Assembly: GCA_023101885.1 (NCBI GenBank)
Contig: JALPQD010000396.1
Location: 881,339-945,338 of the forward strand
DNA: 64,000 nucleotides
Direction of reading: 5' to 3'
Source: Typhlomys cinereus
Taxonomy: Eukaryota > Chordata > Mammalia > Rodentia > Platacanthomyidae
Shown: positions 46,094 through 57,303 of the stretch, piece after piece
Position numbering within the stretch: the first letter of the stretch is position 1
How the letters are laid out: the number at the start of each line of letters is the position of its first letter
Notes under the pieces: generated by a model
Database searches by the model: none
Told to the model about the DNA's origin: nothing
The model's input: the letters and a program-made list of their open reading frames with translations, nothing else
Translations under genes and position numbers: made by a program

Positions 46094-47014
46094 CCTGAGA
46101 ACACAGATTCTATGTAACCTCAAACTCCATGTTCCACTGGAGTTATAATCACGAAAACAAAGAAATCAATAATTCAAGATCCTTTTCTAGTACATCAGTG
46201 AAAACATCAGGTAGGCAGGTTAGAGCAAAGTGGGGAGATCTCTGTCACAGACTAGAGATAGTATCTAATGACATTTGGTTGGTGGGGTTAGAGGCCTGCT
46301 AAGTTAATACATTTCAAAAGGTTTATTCTGATAGTCACAGGATGTTAAAACAGACACAGAGGAAGAGCAAGTAGTGGCTATCAAGGAGGGTGTAAAGATC
46401 ACCCAAGATAAATGTTTAACTGGGCTCTGAATCTGTGACATTCCAATCCTCTACAGAGCCATTGAAATTCCAATCAGTGGAAGCAGCCTATGCAGTATAA
46501 TGAGTGAATCTTCTTTCTGGGAACTCACTTCCACAGTTCCCACTGTTTGCCAAGCATCACAGTCTCTGCATGCTGAGGCCACATATACTCATAGTGTTCC
46601 ATGTAGTTCAGAAGGCTCATTCCTAAGATCTGGTATTAAAACTGAGTAGTTGGCAGGAGAAGAAACTTCAAGAGAAAGGAATGACTGGCAGAGCCATTAA
46701 GAAAGAAACTCCTGAATCACATTAAATTTATTCTATCAGTCATCATGATTTGATTTTGTTATATTTTTCCTTTTTCTGTCTTCTGTATCTGACATAATGT
46801 TTACATGTTACGTAATAACGATATTATACATAAAATTAATCAATTGTAACATCTGACCTAATGAAGTGAAGATAACAGTGAGGGAGACAGGCATTATAAA
46901 TCAAAATTTACATTTTTTAAGAAATGGGTTAACTATAGCTCCCCCTGTATCTATAGTTACTAGACCAGATTGACAAGTAATCACTTCTCTGGTGTGACTA
47001 GCTCTAACTTTTTG

Positions 47015-47735
47015 AAGAGCCAGATATAAGCTCAATTGCAGTCAACTGATTTTTGACATAGACTCCCAGAAAAAATGCTGGATAAAGGACAGCATCTTCA
47101 ACAAATAGTGCTAGCCAATCATAATTGGAGTTTGCATGCCCTGCGAAATGTCCTGCGAAATGTCCAACACACTATTGACCCCACAAAGTCTAGCATTTGC
47201 TAAAGGCACTAGGATCCTTGGAGGCAAGGGATTGACAGCCACAGTAGTGTTCCTATGCTTAAGGGGAACACGGAAAAGGGTTCAGGGAAATGCCACTGGG
47301 TCCTTGTACATCATCGGAGAGGAGGGCCCAGAGGAGAGTCAGGCATGCACATTAGATTCTCCGGGGATTGGGGGGGGCACTGGGGGATGGGGAAGGAGGG
47401 GTGAGGGGAGGGGGAGCAGAGGGGTCAGGGGGAGGAGGAGGGAGGGAGGGAACCGGTGTACCTATTAAGTTTGTATGAGCAGAAATAATAATAAAAATGT
47501 TTAAAAAATTAAAAAAAACAAAATAGTGCTAGCAAAATCACATATCTACATACAGAAAAATGAAACTGGACACTTGTCTGTCACCCTGAATGAAAATTGA
47601 CTCCAAGTGGATCAAAGACTTCGATGTTAGAAGAGTGACTATAAAAAACCCTAGCAAAAAGAAGAGGGAATATACACATGTGAACTGAATGGCCAAGGTC
47701 AACATTTTCTGATTAGGACCCCAAATGCACAGGAA
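47015..47735 (+). pseudogene. Old L1 ORF2 fragment split by an L1 tail
   Basis: GAGCCAGATATAAGCTCAAT, GATTTTTGACATAGACTCCC and CAGCATCTTCAACAAATAGTG are the region after the reverse transcriptase; the text resumes after the insertion with CAAAATCACATATCTACATA and AAGTGGATCAAAGACTTCGA. Decayed, no open frame. Confidence 0.75.
47116..47520 (+). mobile_element. 5'-truncated L1 tail in old ORF2
   Basis: Young L1 3'UTR flanked by 13-bp AAATAGTGCTAGC (47103-47115 and 47521-47533). A 14-bp internal duplication, CCTGCGAAATGTCC, lies at about 47138-47163. Confidence 0.92.
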
Positions 47736-47739
47736 ATTT

Positions 47740-48180
47740 CTTTATTGTTAAAATTTTCTTTATTGCTAAATTTTGATCTGTAACAATCGTATGCATGTAT
47801 ATAATGCATTCTAATTATTTTTCCCTCTATATTTTCTTATTTCCCTGCCCTCATCCCTGCCAGTTCTCATTTACCTTCAAGACTTCCTCTCATATTCATA
47901 CCTTTGTATCTCACTTGGTTTAATCAAGACCTTTTGCATGATACTAGTTGTAGGACTATCTCTTGTAGCTTAGTAGACTCCACCATTGGTACACAACTGG
48001 AAACTTTTATGCCCCCCCATTTGTTAATTTCCTATTGTTTTTTGGTACTTTGTAAGGACCAATGAACTCCTCTGTTCATACCTGATCATAGTCAGGTCAT
48101 TCCACTGTAGGCTTGGTGTCAATAACCACCTCTGTGTGGGTTCATGATTGACTCATGACATATTCTATTTGCTGTTTAAT
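47740..48180 (-). mobile_element. Probable old L1 3'UTR, inverted
   Basis: TTTCCCTCTATATTTTCTTA, GTCAGGTCATTCCACTGTAG and GGTTCATGATTGACTCATGA have the order of the inverted old L1 tail seen at 43190-45060. Confidence 0.4.
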
Positions 48181-48477
48181 GTGGTTCTAATGATGAAATA
48201 ATTAAAATAGTAAATTATTAGCATAATTTTGCTTTCATATACATTTCAATAGAAATATAAGTGCATTTGACTTGTTTGCCAAAATTACCAATATTATGCA
48301 GTTACTATATTATAGTTTGCACATTCACACTAAAAACTTAACTCAAAGTGGATCAGGCATTTAAATATTCAAAGTGAAACTATGAAAAAATTTTAATTGA
48401 ACATAAGGGAAAATATCCAGAATCTAGAGTCAGGTGAAGAAGTTCTAAATTTGACACATACATCATGGTTCCTTTTA

Positions 48478-48504
48478 TGTAATGGTTAGCACTCTGGACT
48501 CTGA
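48478..48504 (+). other. tRNA-Gln(CUG)-identical 27-bp segment
   Basis: Twenty-seven bases match, from memory of the mammalian gene, tRNA-Gln(CUG) from the D-arm to the anticodon loop (TGTAATGGTTAGC, then CTCTGGACTCTGA). They replace a short L1 segment. The preceding GGTTCC is shared by the tRNA 5' end and by the L1 context. It is not a tRNA gene: the 3' half is absent. Confidence 0.6.
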
Positions 48505-48577
48505 GACCAAAACCATGAGCCTTAAAAATATGTATAAACTCTACTTCTTCATCAAAAAATTTAAAATTTTCTCTGGG

Positions 48578-48711
48578 CTGTCAAAATGGCTCAGAGGATA
48601 AAGAAGCATGTGCACAAACCTGGCGATCTGAGTTCAGTCCCCAAAATCTACATGGTAGAGCAAGAACTAACTTCTAAAAGTTGTTCTCTGACTTCCACAC
48701 ATGTGCCTGTG

Positions 48712-48763
<52 letters not shown>

Positions 48764-48785
48764 ATATAAAGAAATAAAATATAAA
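48578..48785 (+). mobile_element. B3-like SINE with (CT)n
   Basis: GGGCTGTCAAAATGGCTCAG, GGCGATCTGAGTTCAGTCCC and AAAGTTGTTCTCTGACTTCC, followed by a long (CT)n at 48714-48761 and an A-rich end. Confidence 0.75.
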
Positions 48786-48805
48786 AAGTAAAAATGTTCC
48801 CTTTG

Positions 48806-49392
48806 AGCAACAAAACTGCAAAAGAAAATCAACAAACCACAATCAGAACTTCAGAGACTCTATATCAACCACCTAGAACTAGGCCAGACTAATATCTCCC
48901 CATCCTGAAGCTCAGGGACATTTGCAGAAGAGGGGGCGGTAAGAGTGTAAGAGCAAAAGGATGGGAGGAGCAATGATTTGCAAGATACTCCACACAAGTT
49001 AGGGCCGAAGCAATCATAATTGGACATTGCATGCCCGGCACAATGTCCAACACACTGTTGACCTCACAAAGTCTGGCATCTGCTAAAGGCACCAAGATCC
49101 TTGGAGGCAAGGGATTGACAGCCACAGTAGTGTTCCTATGCTTAAGGGGAACACAGGAAAGGGTTCAGGGAAATGCCACTGGGTCCTTGTACGTCATCGG
49201 AGAGGAGGGCCCAGAGGAGAGTCAGGCATGCACAAGAAAGGACTCTGGGAATTGGGGTGGGAGGCACAGGGAGATGGGGAGAGAGGGGTGAGGGGAGGGG
49301 GAACAGAGGGTTCGGGGGGAGGAGGAGGGAGGGAGGGAACTGGTGTACCTATTAAGTTTGTATGAGCTGAAATAATAATAAAAAATATATTA
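48806..49392 (+). mobile_element. 5'-truncated L1 tail next to B3
   Basis: Starts AGCAACAAAACTGCAAAAG and runs to the usual terminus. The perfect 16-bp repeat AAAAATGTTCCCTTTG flanks it (48790-48805 and 49393-49408). Confidence 0.93.
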
Positions 49393-49799
49393 AAAAATGT
49401 TCCCTTTGGCATTAGGATTGTGCAACGAGGGGTGAAAATGACACCAATGCATCTGTAAAGCCCTAAAAAGAATATTTAAAAAGAATAAATTAATGACATT
49501 TGCTGGTGAACGGATGGAAATGGAAGAAATTTTACTGAGATATTCCAGACACACAAAGACAGACACTGCATGCTTTCCCTCATAAATGTTGCTAATGTAT
49601 GTTTCTATAACAACCACAAACTACAAAGGAACATCAGTAAGGGGGTGGCAGAAGATCTTGAAAGAGTGGAGGTAAAAGAACACAAATAAGAAGGTGAAAA
49701 AGGTCATTATGGAAGGAAGGTTTTAAAAAGAAGGGAAGTAGAGTATGGGAGTGGGTGGGGAGCAAAAATGCAATCGGTTTAGTAAGAAGAGTGATTAAC

Positions 49800-51350
49800 A
49801 ACCTCACCAAGTCATGACTATTTCAAGCTATAATGACAACAACTCTGGCGAAAGAGTCCAAGGTGAAATAGCAATGGCTCAATGTGCTGGGTAATCATTT
49901 GCTCTCTGAAAGGCTTCGAAGGCCCATTTATTAACATGGGACACATGCCTGGTCCCATAACCTTACCCAAATAATAGTGGAAGGAGAAACCATAGTCCCT
50001 AGATGGGAACAGACATCTTAGTGTTAACTACAAATACCTAAGAGTAAATTACCATCTAAGCACTTTTCATTATATCCTGTAGTTCAAAAAAAAGCTCTTA
50101 GTACTCAACCAAGAAATATCCTGCTGCAATGGAAGACATGCTACACAGAAATCACAATTGGCCAGCTTGCAGAGCAGATATAACTGAGTGCTCAGTCCTA
50201 AGCAGGACATCAAAATCATACCCCATCCTAAGGCTTGAGGAACTTTTCAGAAGCAGTGGCGTGAAACTAAGATTACAACAGCCTATGGATGAGTAGCAAT
50301 ACTACCAGTCACTCTACTCCAGACACATCAAGGCTACTGCACCAAGGCTGGCTAATCAATATTTCTTCATAAACAAACTAGGATCTTCATGAAACTGAAG
50401 TTCTTGGAGTTCTTGTTTCCTGGAGGTGAAGATTAAAACCAGAACACATAGAGAGGTTAAAGAGGGATGTATTGAAAACAAGAGGAAAGGGAAGAAACTC
50501 TTGGACTTTCAGTCTGAGAGGGGCAAGGAGGAAGCCATAGTTTAGCCTTAAGGTGGGACAGCATTATTAGAACAAAGAAGATAGCTTAAAATCAGAGATA
50601 ACAGGGAGAGTCACTGTTATAACCACATGGCAAGAGGAGAGAACCACTATAATCATGACTACATGGAGGGAGAGTGAGGGAAAAGAGGAAACTCTTAGAT
50701 GCTTGGCCAGAGAGAAGCAAGGAGGAAGAACAAAGGAGATAGATTAAAGTCAAAGAAAATGGGGCAAAGTCAACATGATCACATGGAAACAGAAAAGAGC
50801 TACCATGACCATAACCACATGGCAAGAGAATAGGGGAAGAGAGAGAGGATGGGTGGGCTAATCTTTTATAGTTTGGTACATTGTTGAGCAGTGGCCCTAG
50901 AGTTACTAGGGAAGTGAAGTAGTAAAGACTAGAAGTGTGGTGGGGGGTGGCTCCCACAGGACCAGAAATTCTTGACTACACTACTTGTCCAATAGAAATT
51001 ATTCTATTATTAGGAGATGCAGCACCACTCAGAGATAATGGCTAGAGCTGGTGCAAGATAGGAAAAGGGGAGCGCCTCCACTCACTGCTTTACCCACTAG
51101 TAGGCTATTTGATCTATAGCAGGTAATTGGGCACTTGCCACACAGGTGGCACAGATGGGAGCACAGTGGGTCACATATGGGGGGGTGGAAAGTTGGAGGA
51201 AGACAGTGGCTGGAATGGAGAAAGGAAGAGAGGCTAGAAGGAGAGGAGGAAAGGTGGGGTCAGATGGGGAAGGTGCAGATGCATGAGTTCATTATATTTC
51301 TGTATGAAATTCCAAAGAATAGTGAATAAATTTAACAAAAAAGAATATAC
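49800..51350 (+). mobile_element. Old L1 3'UTR with an unassigned internal block
   Basis: Old L1 tail text at 49800-50400 (TGACAACAACTCTGGCGAAA, AGTCCTAAGCAGGACATCAA) and at 51000-51350 (GCACCACTCAGAGATAATGG, TTTCTGTATGAAATTCC). The middle (50400-51000) differs and has its own imperfect repeats; it may be a separate insertion. Confidence 0.5.
50478..50830 (+). repeat. Imperfect direct repeat, about 170-190 bp units
   Basis: GAAACTCTTGGACTTTCAGT.. and GAAACTCTTAGATGCTTGGC.. head two related units, both containing GCAAGGAGGAAG, AGATAG.TTAAA and an ending ATAACCACATGGCAAGAG. Confidence 0.55.
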
Positions 51351-52511
51351 TAATTTTGCAAAATTTAAGAAAACAATGTTATCACTGACTAATATCTTCA
51401 CATCTCAACAATTCCTTATGTACTTTGCTTACCTCTTTATAAACAGTTTGCTATACTGAATGTGGACTTAACATTTGTTTTACTTGAATTTTTGGTCAGT
51501 ATTTATTCCATTCGGTTTTTGTTAGATAAACAAAAAATGCATAAATTTTCCTCAAAAATAAATAAAACACCACTAATGAACTTCAAAAATATCCTCCCTG
51601 TAGTGCCCAAGCACTAACTAGTGCAGGCTTTCCAGAGGTAACTCAGTTGCATGTGTAGGAAAATGCAGGAAAGAGAGGAAAAAAGATGGGAGAAGAGGAC
51701 AGAAATAGTAGGAAGGGATGCAGAATGAGGTAGATAATGGGCAATGAAAACGCTGAAGTCATGATTAGTACAATTTAAAAATAAACAAATTTAACATATA
51801 TTAAAAATTTTTGAAAACATATTTCCCCTGCAAAAGACCTTATTAATTGAAGACTGAAAAGAACGTTTGCAAACTACATATCTGACAAAAGACTTGCAGT
51901 CAGAATAAAGAACTTTAAAAACTCACTAATAGAGGAAAATCACAACTAGTCCAATTAGAAAATGGGAAAATAAAATAGATACTTGGTAAACATCTCTAGC
52001 CATTAAAACCATGGTAAGAATCACTTCATACCTGTCAGAGCAGATAAAATGAAATAATGGCATTGACAAATGTCAGCAAAGATGTAGAGAAACTGGATCC
52101 TCACCTTCATTTGAGGCATGTAAAATGTTGTAAGCACTCTAAAAACAGTACAGTCATTTCTTATGAAACTAAACAAGTAACTACCGTTTAACATAACGAT
52201 TATATTTCCGAGTGTTTGAAGATATGTAAATTTTTAACAAAACCTACATTCATATGTTCAGAGTAGCAACTTTGTTTTTCATATTTTTTTAATTTGGGGT
52301 AATTATACACATGTGTAGAATTATGGTGATCAGATTCACCCCATTTCCCTCTCTTATTCCTCTCCACTTTTGCTGTCCCTTTCATCTTCCAGCTTTATTT
52401 AAAATAGTCAAAAACTATACAAAAACTCAACCTTTTTTAGTAAATGTACAAACTGTGTTCTATCCATGCCAAGAAATACAACTTAACAGTAAAAGAAACA
52501 AAATATGAATG

Positions 52512-52872
52512 TGTTATGGTCTGTATATAAAATACCCCCCAAAGCTGCATATATTTCATCCTAAGTCACTAGCTTGTGGATCTGCTTTGGAAGTTTCTGG
52601 AAACCTTAGGAAATACAGTCTAGCTGGAGGAAGTAGGTCAATGAGGATGGGGTCTTTAAGACTGTCTTATACTTGTCTCCCTTTATGTGCTCTCTATCTG
52701 CCAGGAGGTGTAGAAGCTCCTCGGCCACACACTTCCACAACATAATGTCCGTCCCAAGTGCGTGGGGCAAAGTAACCTAAACTGAACATTCTAAAACCAT
52801 AAACCAAAATACCTTTCCTCCTTAAGTTCTTTATGTCAGGTATTCTGTTACAGTGACAAAAAATAGCTAACA
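52512..52872 (+). mobile_element. MaLR-type LTR
   Basis: Starts TGTTATGGTCTGTATATAAA and ends with CCTTTCCTCCTTAAGTTCTT, GTCAGGTATTCTGTTACAGT and ATAGCTAACA, the layout of MLT1/ORR1-like LTRs. Old L1 text continues on both sides. Confidence 0.72.
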
Positions 52873-52989
52873 TGGAACAACTTGGATGTTTCAAAGGCAT
52901 TATGTTGAATGAGGGGAAAAGTCAAATCTCAAAATGTCACTTGTTATATGACTACATTTGCATCACATTCTTAAAATAACAAAACTTTA

Positions 52990-53220
52990 GGGCTGGAGAT
53001 TTAGCTCAGAGGTTGAGACTCTGCCTCACAAGCAGAAGGACCTGAGTTGGAATCCCAGGCTTCACATAAAAACGCCAGGCAGAAACAATGGCAGCCTCTA
53101 CTTGCAGCCCTGGTGGGCAGAGCCTGGGAAATCCCAGCGAGAAGTAAAAAGCAGGTAGAAGTAACCCAAGATGATTCCTGAAGTCACACTTGTGCCTTCA
53201 CAGGGACACACAGTGCTCTG

Positions 53221-53272
<52 letters not shown>

Positions 53273-53283
53273 AAAAAGTAAAT
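52990..53283 (+). mobile_element. tRNA-derived SINE (DIP-like)
   Basis: GGGCTGGAGATTTAGCTCAG, AGGACCTGAGTTGGAATCCC, GCAGCCCTGGTGGGCAGAGC and an (AC)n run at about 53222-53271. Confidence 0.78.
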
Positions 53284-53439
53284 GACAAATTTCAGTCATA
53301 GGAAAATAAATGAGTAGTATCAGAGATTGGGAATGAAAGAATATGTAGGTATAAAGTACACAAGAAAATTTCCTTGAGCTGAACAGTTATTCTAATTGTG
53401 GTAACTGGCCAACAAACATTCATAAAATAAACTATCATA

Positions 53440-54085
53440 GCATTTGTTATGAATTGAATTTATACACCAGAATTCATGTTTTAAACTCCCTCAAAATATC
53501 ATTTGATATTCTCAAAGCAGCCAAAATAAAATAGTGCCAAATGTGAGGAAAGATGTCAAGAACCTGGATTCTTTGTACATCTTTTGGAGCCTTTAAAGAG
53601 CTAGTAGAAGGCCAGCAAGATGGCTCAGACAGTAAAGTAATTTGACCCACAAACCTGAGTTTGACCCTGAAACCCTTGCAACAGTGGAAAAATCAACTTC
53701 ACAGAGTTGTCCTCTGTCCTCCACACATGCACAAGGGTGCATCTCACAATGATAATAATAATAATAAACAATAGTATGAAGAGATAATAAAATTAGGCCA
53801 TTAGGATGTAGATTAATCCAATTTTACTGGGTGTGCTTATAAGAAAAGAGATTAGGACACACTGAGGAATGACAGATGTGTGCCTGCACAAAGTATAACC
53901 CCACAAAAAGACAGCATGAGGCAGCCTTTTCTAAACCAAAGAGAGAACTCTCAGAGTGAAATCAACTCTCTTGGCACCTTGATTTAGACTTGTAGCTTAT
54001 AGAATATTGAAAACTAAATTTCTTATGTTTAATTCACCAAGACTGAGGTATTCATGACCACTTTAGAAAACTAAGATAGTACTAC
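53440..54085 (+). mobile_element. Old MaLR-like LTR interrupted by B3
   Basis: TTATGAATTGAATTTATACA at the start and ATTAGGCCATTAGGATGTAG, GTGCTTATAAGAAAAGAGAT and TAGGACACACTGAGG after the SINE fit an old mammalian LTR consensus. 53515-53605 is L1-like. 54126-54175 (TATTAGTCAGCTTGGGATGT) is the end of a further inverted MaLR-like piece. Confidence 0.5.
53611..53770 (+). mobile_element. B3-like SINE
   Basis: GGCCAGCAAGATGGCTCAGA, AACCTGAGTTTGACCCTGAA, GAGTTGTCCTCTGTCCTCCA and an (ATA)n-rich tail. Confidence 0.75.
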
Positions 54086-54175
54086 ACATCCAAAAGGAAT
54101 TCCTGCATATAAGAAGTGACAAAATAGAATAAGGTTGTATTAGTCAGCTTGGGATGTCACAACAAAATACCATAG

Positions 54176-54516
54176 TGTCATAGTTAGGCACAAGTGTCAA
54201 CTTGGCAGTTGAGGAGATTGTCTAGCTGATAGAGAAGGCCCAGCCCACAGTAGGTGGGACTAGGCCCTGGAATAAAATACAGACAGCTGGGTGAGATAGT
54301 CCACATCCTTGTGTACACTTGGCCAGACATGCTGGTCTGGCAAGTAAGGATTGTTCCTCTCTCAGCCATTGTGTAGAGATGGTGTGGCCAGTTCCCTTGA
54401 CCCTGGTGCTGGTGTGAACTCTCCTGCTAAGATGGACAAACAGCTGTAATCATAAGAGAAAATAACCCCCAGTGTTGACAGTGATTTATTAGCAACCATG
54501 CAGATGAACTGCAACA
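54176..54516 (+). mobile_element. ERVL-type LTR, internally shortened
   Basis: TGTCATAGTTAGGCACAAGTG ... GAACTGCAACA; same family as 6818 and 43912 but lacking about 70 bp after CAGTTGAGG. It sits against inverted old L1 tail sequence (54517-54840). Confidence 0.75.
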
Positions 54517-54840
54517 GCAGGTTTCACAGGTTGATGAGAATTTTGATTGTTTTTCTCCCCAAGTAGCTTCCACAGTACTCTCTAGTACTATGTAAGCTAT
54601 CCAGCAAGGAGAAAGTTTCCAAGTCAGTCCCATGTCTTGTGATCTGTGTGTGTCACATCTTCAGTAATAGGGTCTTACTGTCAGTTTTTGAAGGGCAACC
54701 AAGATCAATGGCAAAAGTCTATAGTATTTGGGGGAGCCTTTGAGACCTCTCTGATGAACTAATTTATCAGGAAATGTCACATACCTGTTACTTCTAGCAT
54801 ACCTTAAATTGTCACTGGGCTCTAGATGGAGCAACCCAGG
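54517..54840 (-). mobile_element. Old L1 3'UTR, inverted
   Basis: TAGCTTCCACAGTACTCTCT, ATCTTCAGTAATAGGGTCTT and GGGAGCCTTTGAGACCTCTC match the inverted old L1 tail at 44731-45060. Confidence 0.65.
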
Positions 54841-55150
54841 TGTTACGATTGCATTTTGGTGTCAACTTGACAGTTGCAGATTGTTTAAGGCACAGTTGTG
54901 GAAGGTTAATGGTTGGAACAGCCCCTGAACAAGTGTGCAGGTACTTCATTGATTGCTGTGGAAAATCCAACCCATAGTGGGTGGTACTTTCCAGTGGTGG
55001 ACCAGATAATAGGAAGTGTAATGAGGAGGGACTTGTTGTGGAGTCTATTCTGTGAGCATCATGCACTTTTAAAGCACCTTCTTTGTTGCTGCTGCTGCTG
55101 CTGCTTACGTCCTTAGCTAAGAGCTTCATCTTTTCCACCACGTTGTTGTT
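54841..55150 (+). mobile_element. LTR-like sequence upstream of an ERVL remnant
   Basis: TGTTACGATTGCATTTTGG TGTCAACTTGACAG begins like an ERVL (MLT2-type) LTR. It ends near (GCT)n at 55087-55105. A similar start (TGTGTTTGTGTCAAGTTGAC) appears at 56116, so the ERVL remnant may sit between two degraded LTRs. Confidence 0.5.
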
Positions 55151-55164
55151 GTTCCTGCTGCCTT

Positions 55165-55860
55165 TGGAGGGTTGGGGTAGAGTACTTCAGGATGTGGTGT
55201 ATGCTTTGAATCAGCACCCGATATATGGTACTGTATCTCCTATAGCCAGAATTCACGGGTCCAGGAACCAAGGGGTGGAGGCTGGAATGGTGCTCCCTAA
55301 TGTCACACCTAGTAACCCATTAGGAAAAATTTTGCTTCCTATCTCCACAACTCTGCACTCTACTGGTTTAGAAGTTTTAGTTCCAGAGCAAGGGATGCTT
55401 TTGCCAGGAGATATGATAACACTTCCATTAAACTGGAAGTTAAAGCTTTCTCCTGGCTATTTTGGGCTCCTGATGCCTTTGAATCAACAAACTAAGAAAG
55501 GAATAAATAACTCTGTTAAGACATGTGATTGATCCAGACTATCAAGGGGAAATTGGATTGCTTCTGCACAATGGAGGCAAGGAAGGGTATAAATAGAGTT
55601 CAAGGAGATCCAGTAGGGCAACTCTTCGTGTTACCATGTCCTGTGATTAAGGTTAATGGAAAATTGCAACACCCCAACACAGGCAGGATGGTGGGGTGCC
55701 CAGATCCCTCTGGAATGAAGATATGGGTGACACCCCCCAGGAAAAGAACCAAGACCTGCTGACGTACTTGCTGAGGGTACAGGAAATACAGAATGGGTAG
55801 TGGAGGAAGGTAGTTCTAAATACCAACTAAGAACACATGACCAATTACAGAGATGTGGCT
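55165..55860 (+). pseudogene. ERVL pol remnant: integrase C-terminus and dUTPase
   Basis: The plus-strand frame open to 55532 reads VYALNQHPIYGTVSP and ARIHGSRNQG, the end of ERVL-type integrase. It continues into dUTPase-like sequence (LPISTTLHSTGLEVL, PGYFGLLMPLNQQ). The frame stops at TGA 55530; the next piece carries the Gly-rich dUTPase end (GEIGLLLHNGGKEG, in another frame near 55541-55590). Later text is frameshifted and stopped. ERVL elements carry dUTPase after integrase, unlike most retroviruses. Gag, protease, reverse transcriptase and most of integrase are absent. No coding ability remains. Family assignment rests on remembered motifs. Confidence 0.7.
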
Positions 55861-56104
55861 TGAAACTACACAGAGCACTTCTGTTCTACTCGTAAAAATG
55901 GAACTGTCTAAAATTCTTTGACTTGTCCTAAATATATAATGAGTGACAGTGAACTATATATAACATTGTATATTATTATTTTGATATATATTTTATATTT
56001 AAGAAATTCAATTTTTATAATGTTAGAATTTGATAACTTTTGATATTGAATTGAATGTCTTTTATGAATATAATATTTATGGGAATAAGAGTTGGAAGGT
56101 CATA

Positions 56105-56408
56105 GTATAATAGTTATGTGTTTGTGTCAAGTTGACAAGAGGCACCACCAAATTTGAAGGGCCCCACCATTGCTCTTCTCTTTGCACATCACTAACAATG
56201 AGCGATGCAGCTGTTCAATTAGAAGAATTAAATCCAATGGGCCTAAGTGGATCCAGAAGCAGCAAGGGCCAAGTAGCAGCATTGAATTGCCAGTGGCAAA
56301 GCAGGCATACCAACTCATGAATCTAATTATGTTTCAAAATGAAAAGTCTAAAACCAAAACCAAAACAATCAAAATAAAAGAAAGCAGTATTCTAAGAAGT
56401 CTCGCAGA
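56105..56408 (+). other. Possible 3' LTR start and unassigned retroviral-like text
   Basis: TAATAGTTATGTGTTTGTG TCAAGTTGAC resembles an ERVL LTR start. The following 56160-56320 has a 62-codon frame I cannot identify. 55861-56104 is AT-rich and unassigned. Confidence 0.3.
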
Positions 56409-57248
56409 GGGCTGGAGAGATTGCTCAGGGGTTAAGACTGTGCCTTGCAAGCAGAAGGTCCTGAGTTCACATCCCAGGTCCCACATAAAAAAACTCCAAG
56501 TGGAGTGAAGGGCATTGCAGGAGCAGCAAAACTACAAAACGAAATCAACAAACCACAATCCAGAACTTCAGAGACTCTATATCAACCACCTAGAACTAGG
56601 CAAGCCTAATCTCTCCCCATCCTGAAGCTCAGGGAAATTTGCGGAAGAGGGGGCGGTAAGAGTGTAAGAGCACAAGGATGGGAGGAGCAATGATATGCAA
56701 GATACTCCACACAAGTTAGGGCCGAAGCAATCATAATTGGACTTTGCAAGCCCACGCAATGTCCAACACACTATTGACCCCACAAAGTCTAGCATTTGCT
56801 AAAGGCACCGAGATCCTTGGAGGCAAGGGATTGACAGCCACAGTAGTGTTCCTATGCTTAAGGGGAACACAGGAAAGGGTTCAGGAAAATGCCATTGGGT
56901 CTTTGTACGTCATTGGAGAGGAGAGCCCAGAGGAGAGTCTGGCATGCACAAGAAAGGATTCTCCAGGGATTGGGGGGAGGCACGGGGAGATGGGGAGGGA
57001 GGGGTGAGGGGAGGGGGGAGCAGGGGGTCAGGGGGAGGAGGAGGGAGGGAGGGAACCGGTGTACCTACTAAGTTTGTATGAGCAGAAATAATAATAAAAA
57101 ATGTTTAAAAAAGAAAAAAACTCCAAGTGGAAAAACGGCAGCTTGCACATCTGGCCCTGGAAGGCAGAGCTTGTGAAATCCCAGAGTGAAGCAAGAAGAA
57201 GGTAAAAGCAATCCAGGATGATTCCCGAAATCATTATTGGTCCTCCAC

Positions 57249-57303
<55 letters not shown>

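Larger units (their letters stand above)
48300..49800 (+). pseudogene. Old L1 ORF2 C-terminal region with nested insertions
   Basis: Left part 48330-48575 (AACTCAAAGTGGATCAGGCA, CATCAAAAAATTTAAAATTT) and right part 49410-49800 (GACATTTGCTGGTGAACGGA, GACACTGCATGCTTTCCCTC) are older L1 ORF2 and 3' flank. A B3 SINE and a young L1 tail lie between, and 27 bp matching tRNA-Gln lie within the left part. Confidence 0.65.
51830..53440 (+). pseudogene. Ancient L1M-type ORF2 end and 3'UTR, several insertions
   Basis: Diverged ORF2 text: AAGACTTGCAGTCAGAATAA near 51890, GCAAAGATGTAGAGAAACTG near 52076, AGCTTTATTTAAAATAGTC near 52391, AACAACTTGGATGTTTCAAA near 52877. It is interrupted by an inverted L1-tail-like piece (52270-52390), a MaLR LTR and a DIP-like SINE. 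51351-51829 is unassigned AT-rich sequence. Confidence 0.65.

Noticed and set aside
48464..48510. A functional tRNA-Gln gene
   Set aside because: Only part of the 5' half is present; no T-arm, acceptor 3' strand or terminator follows.
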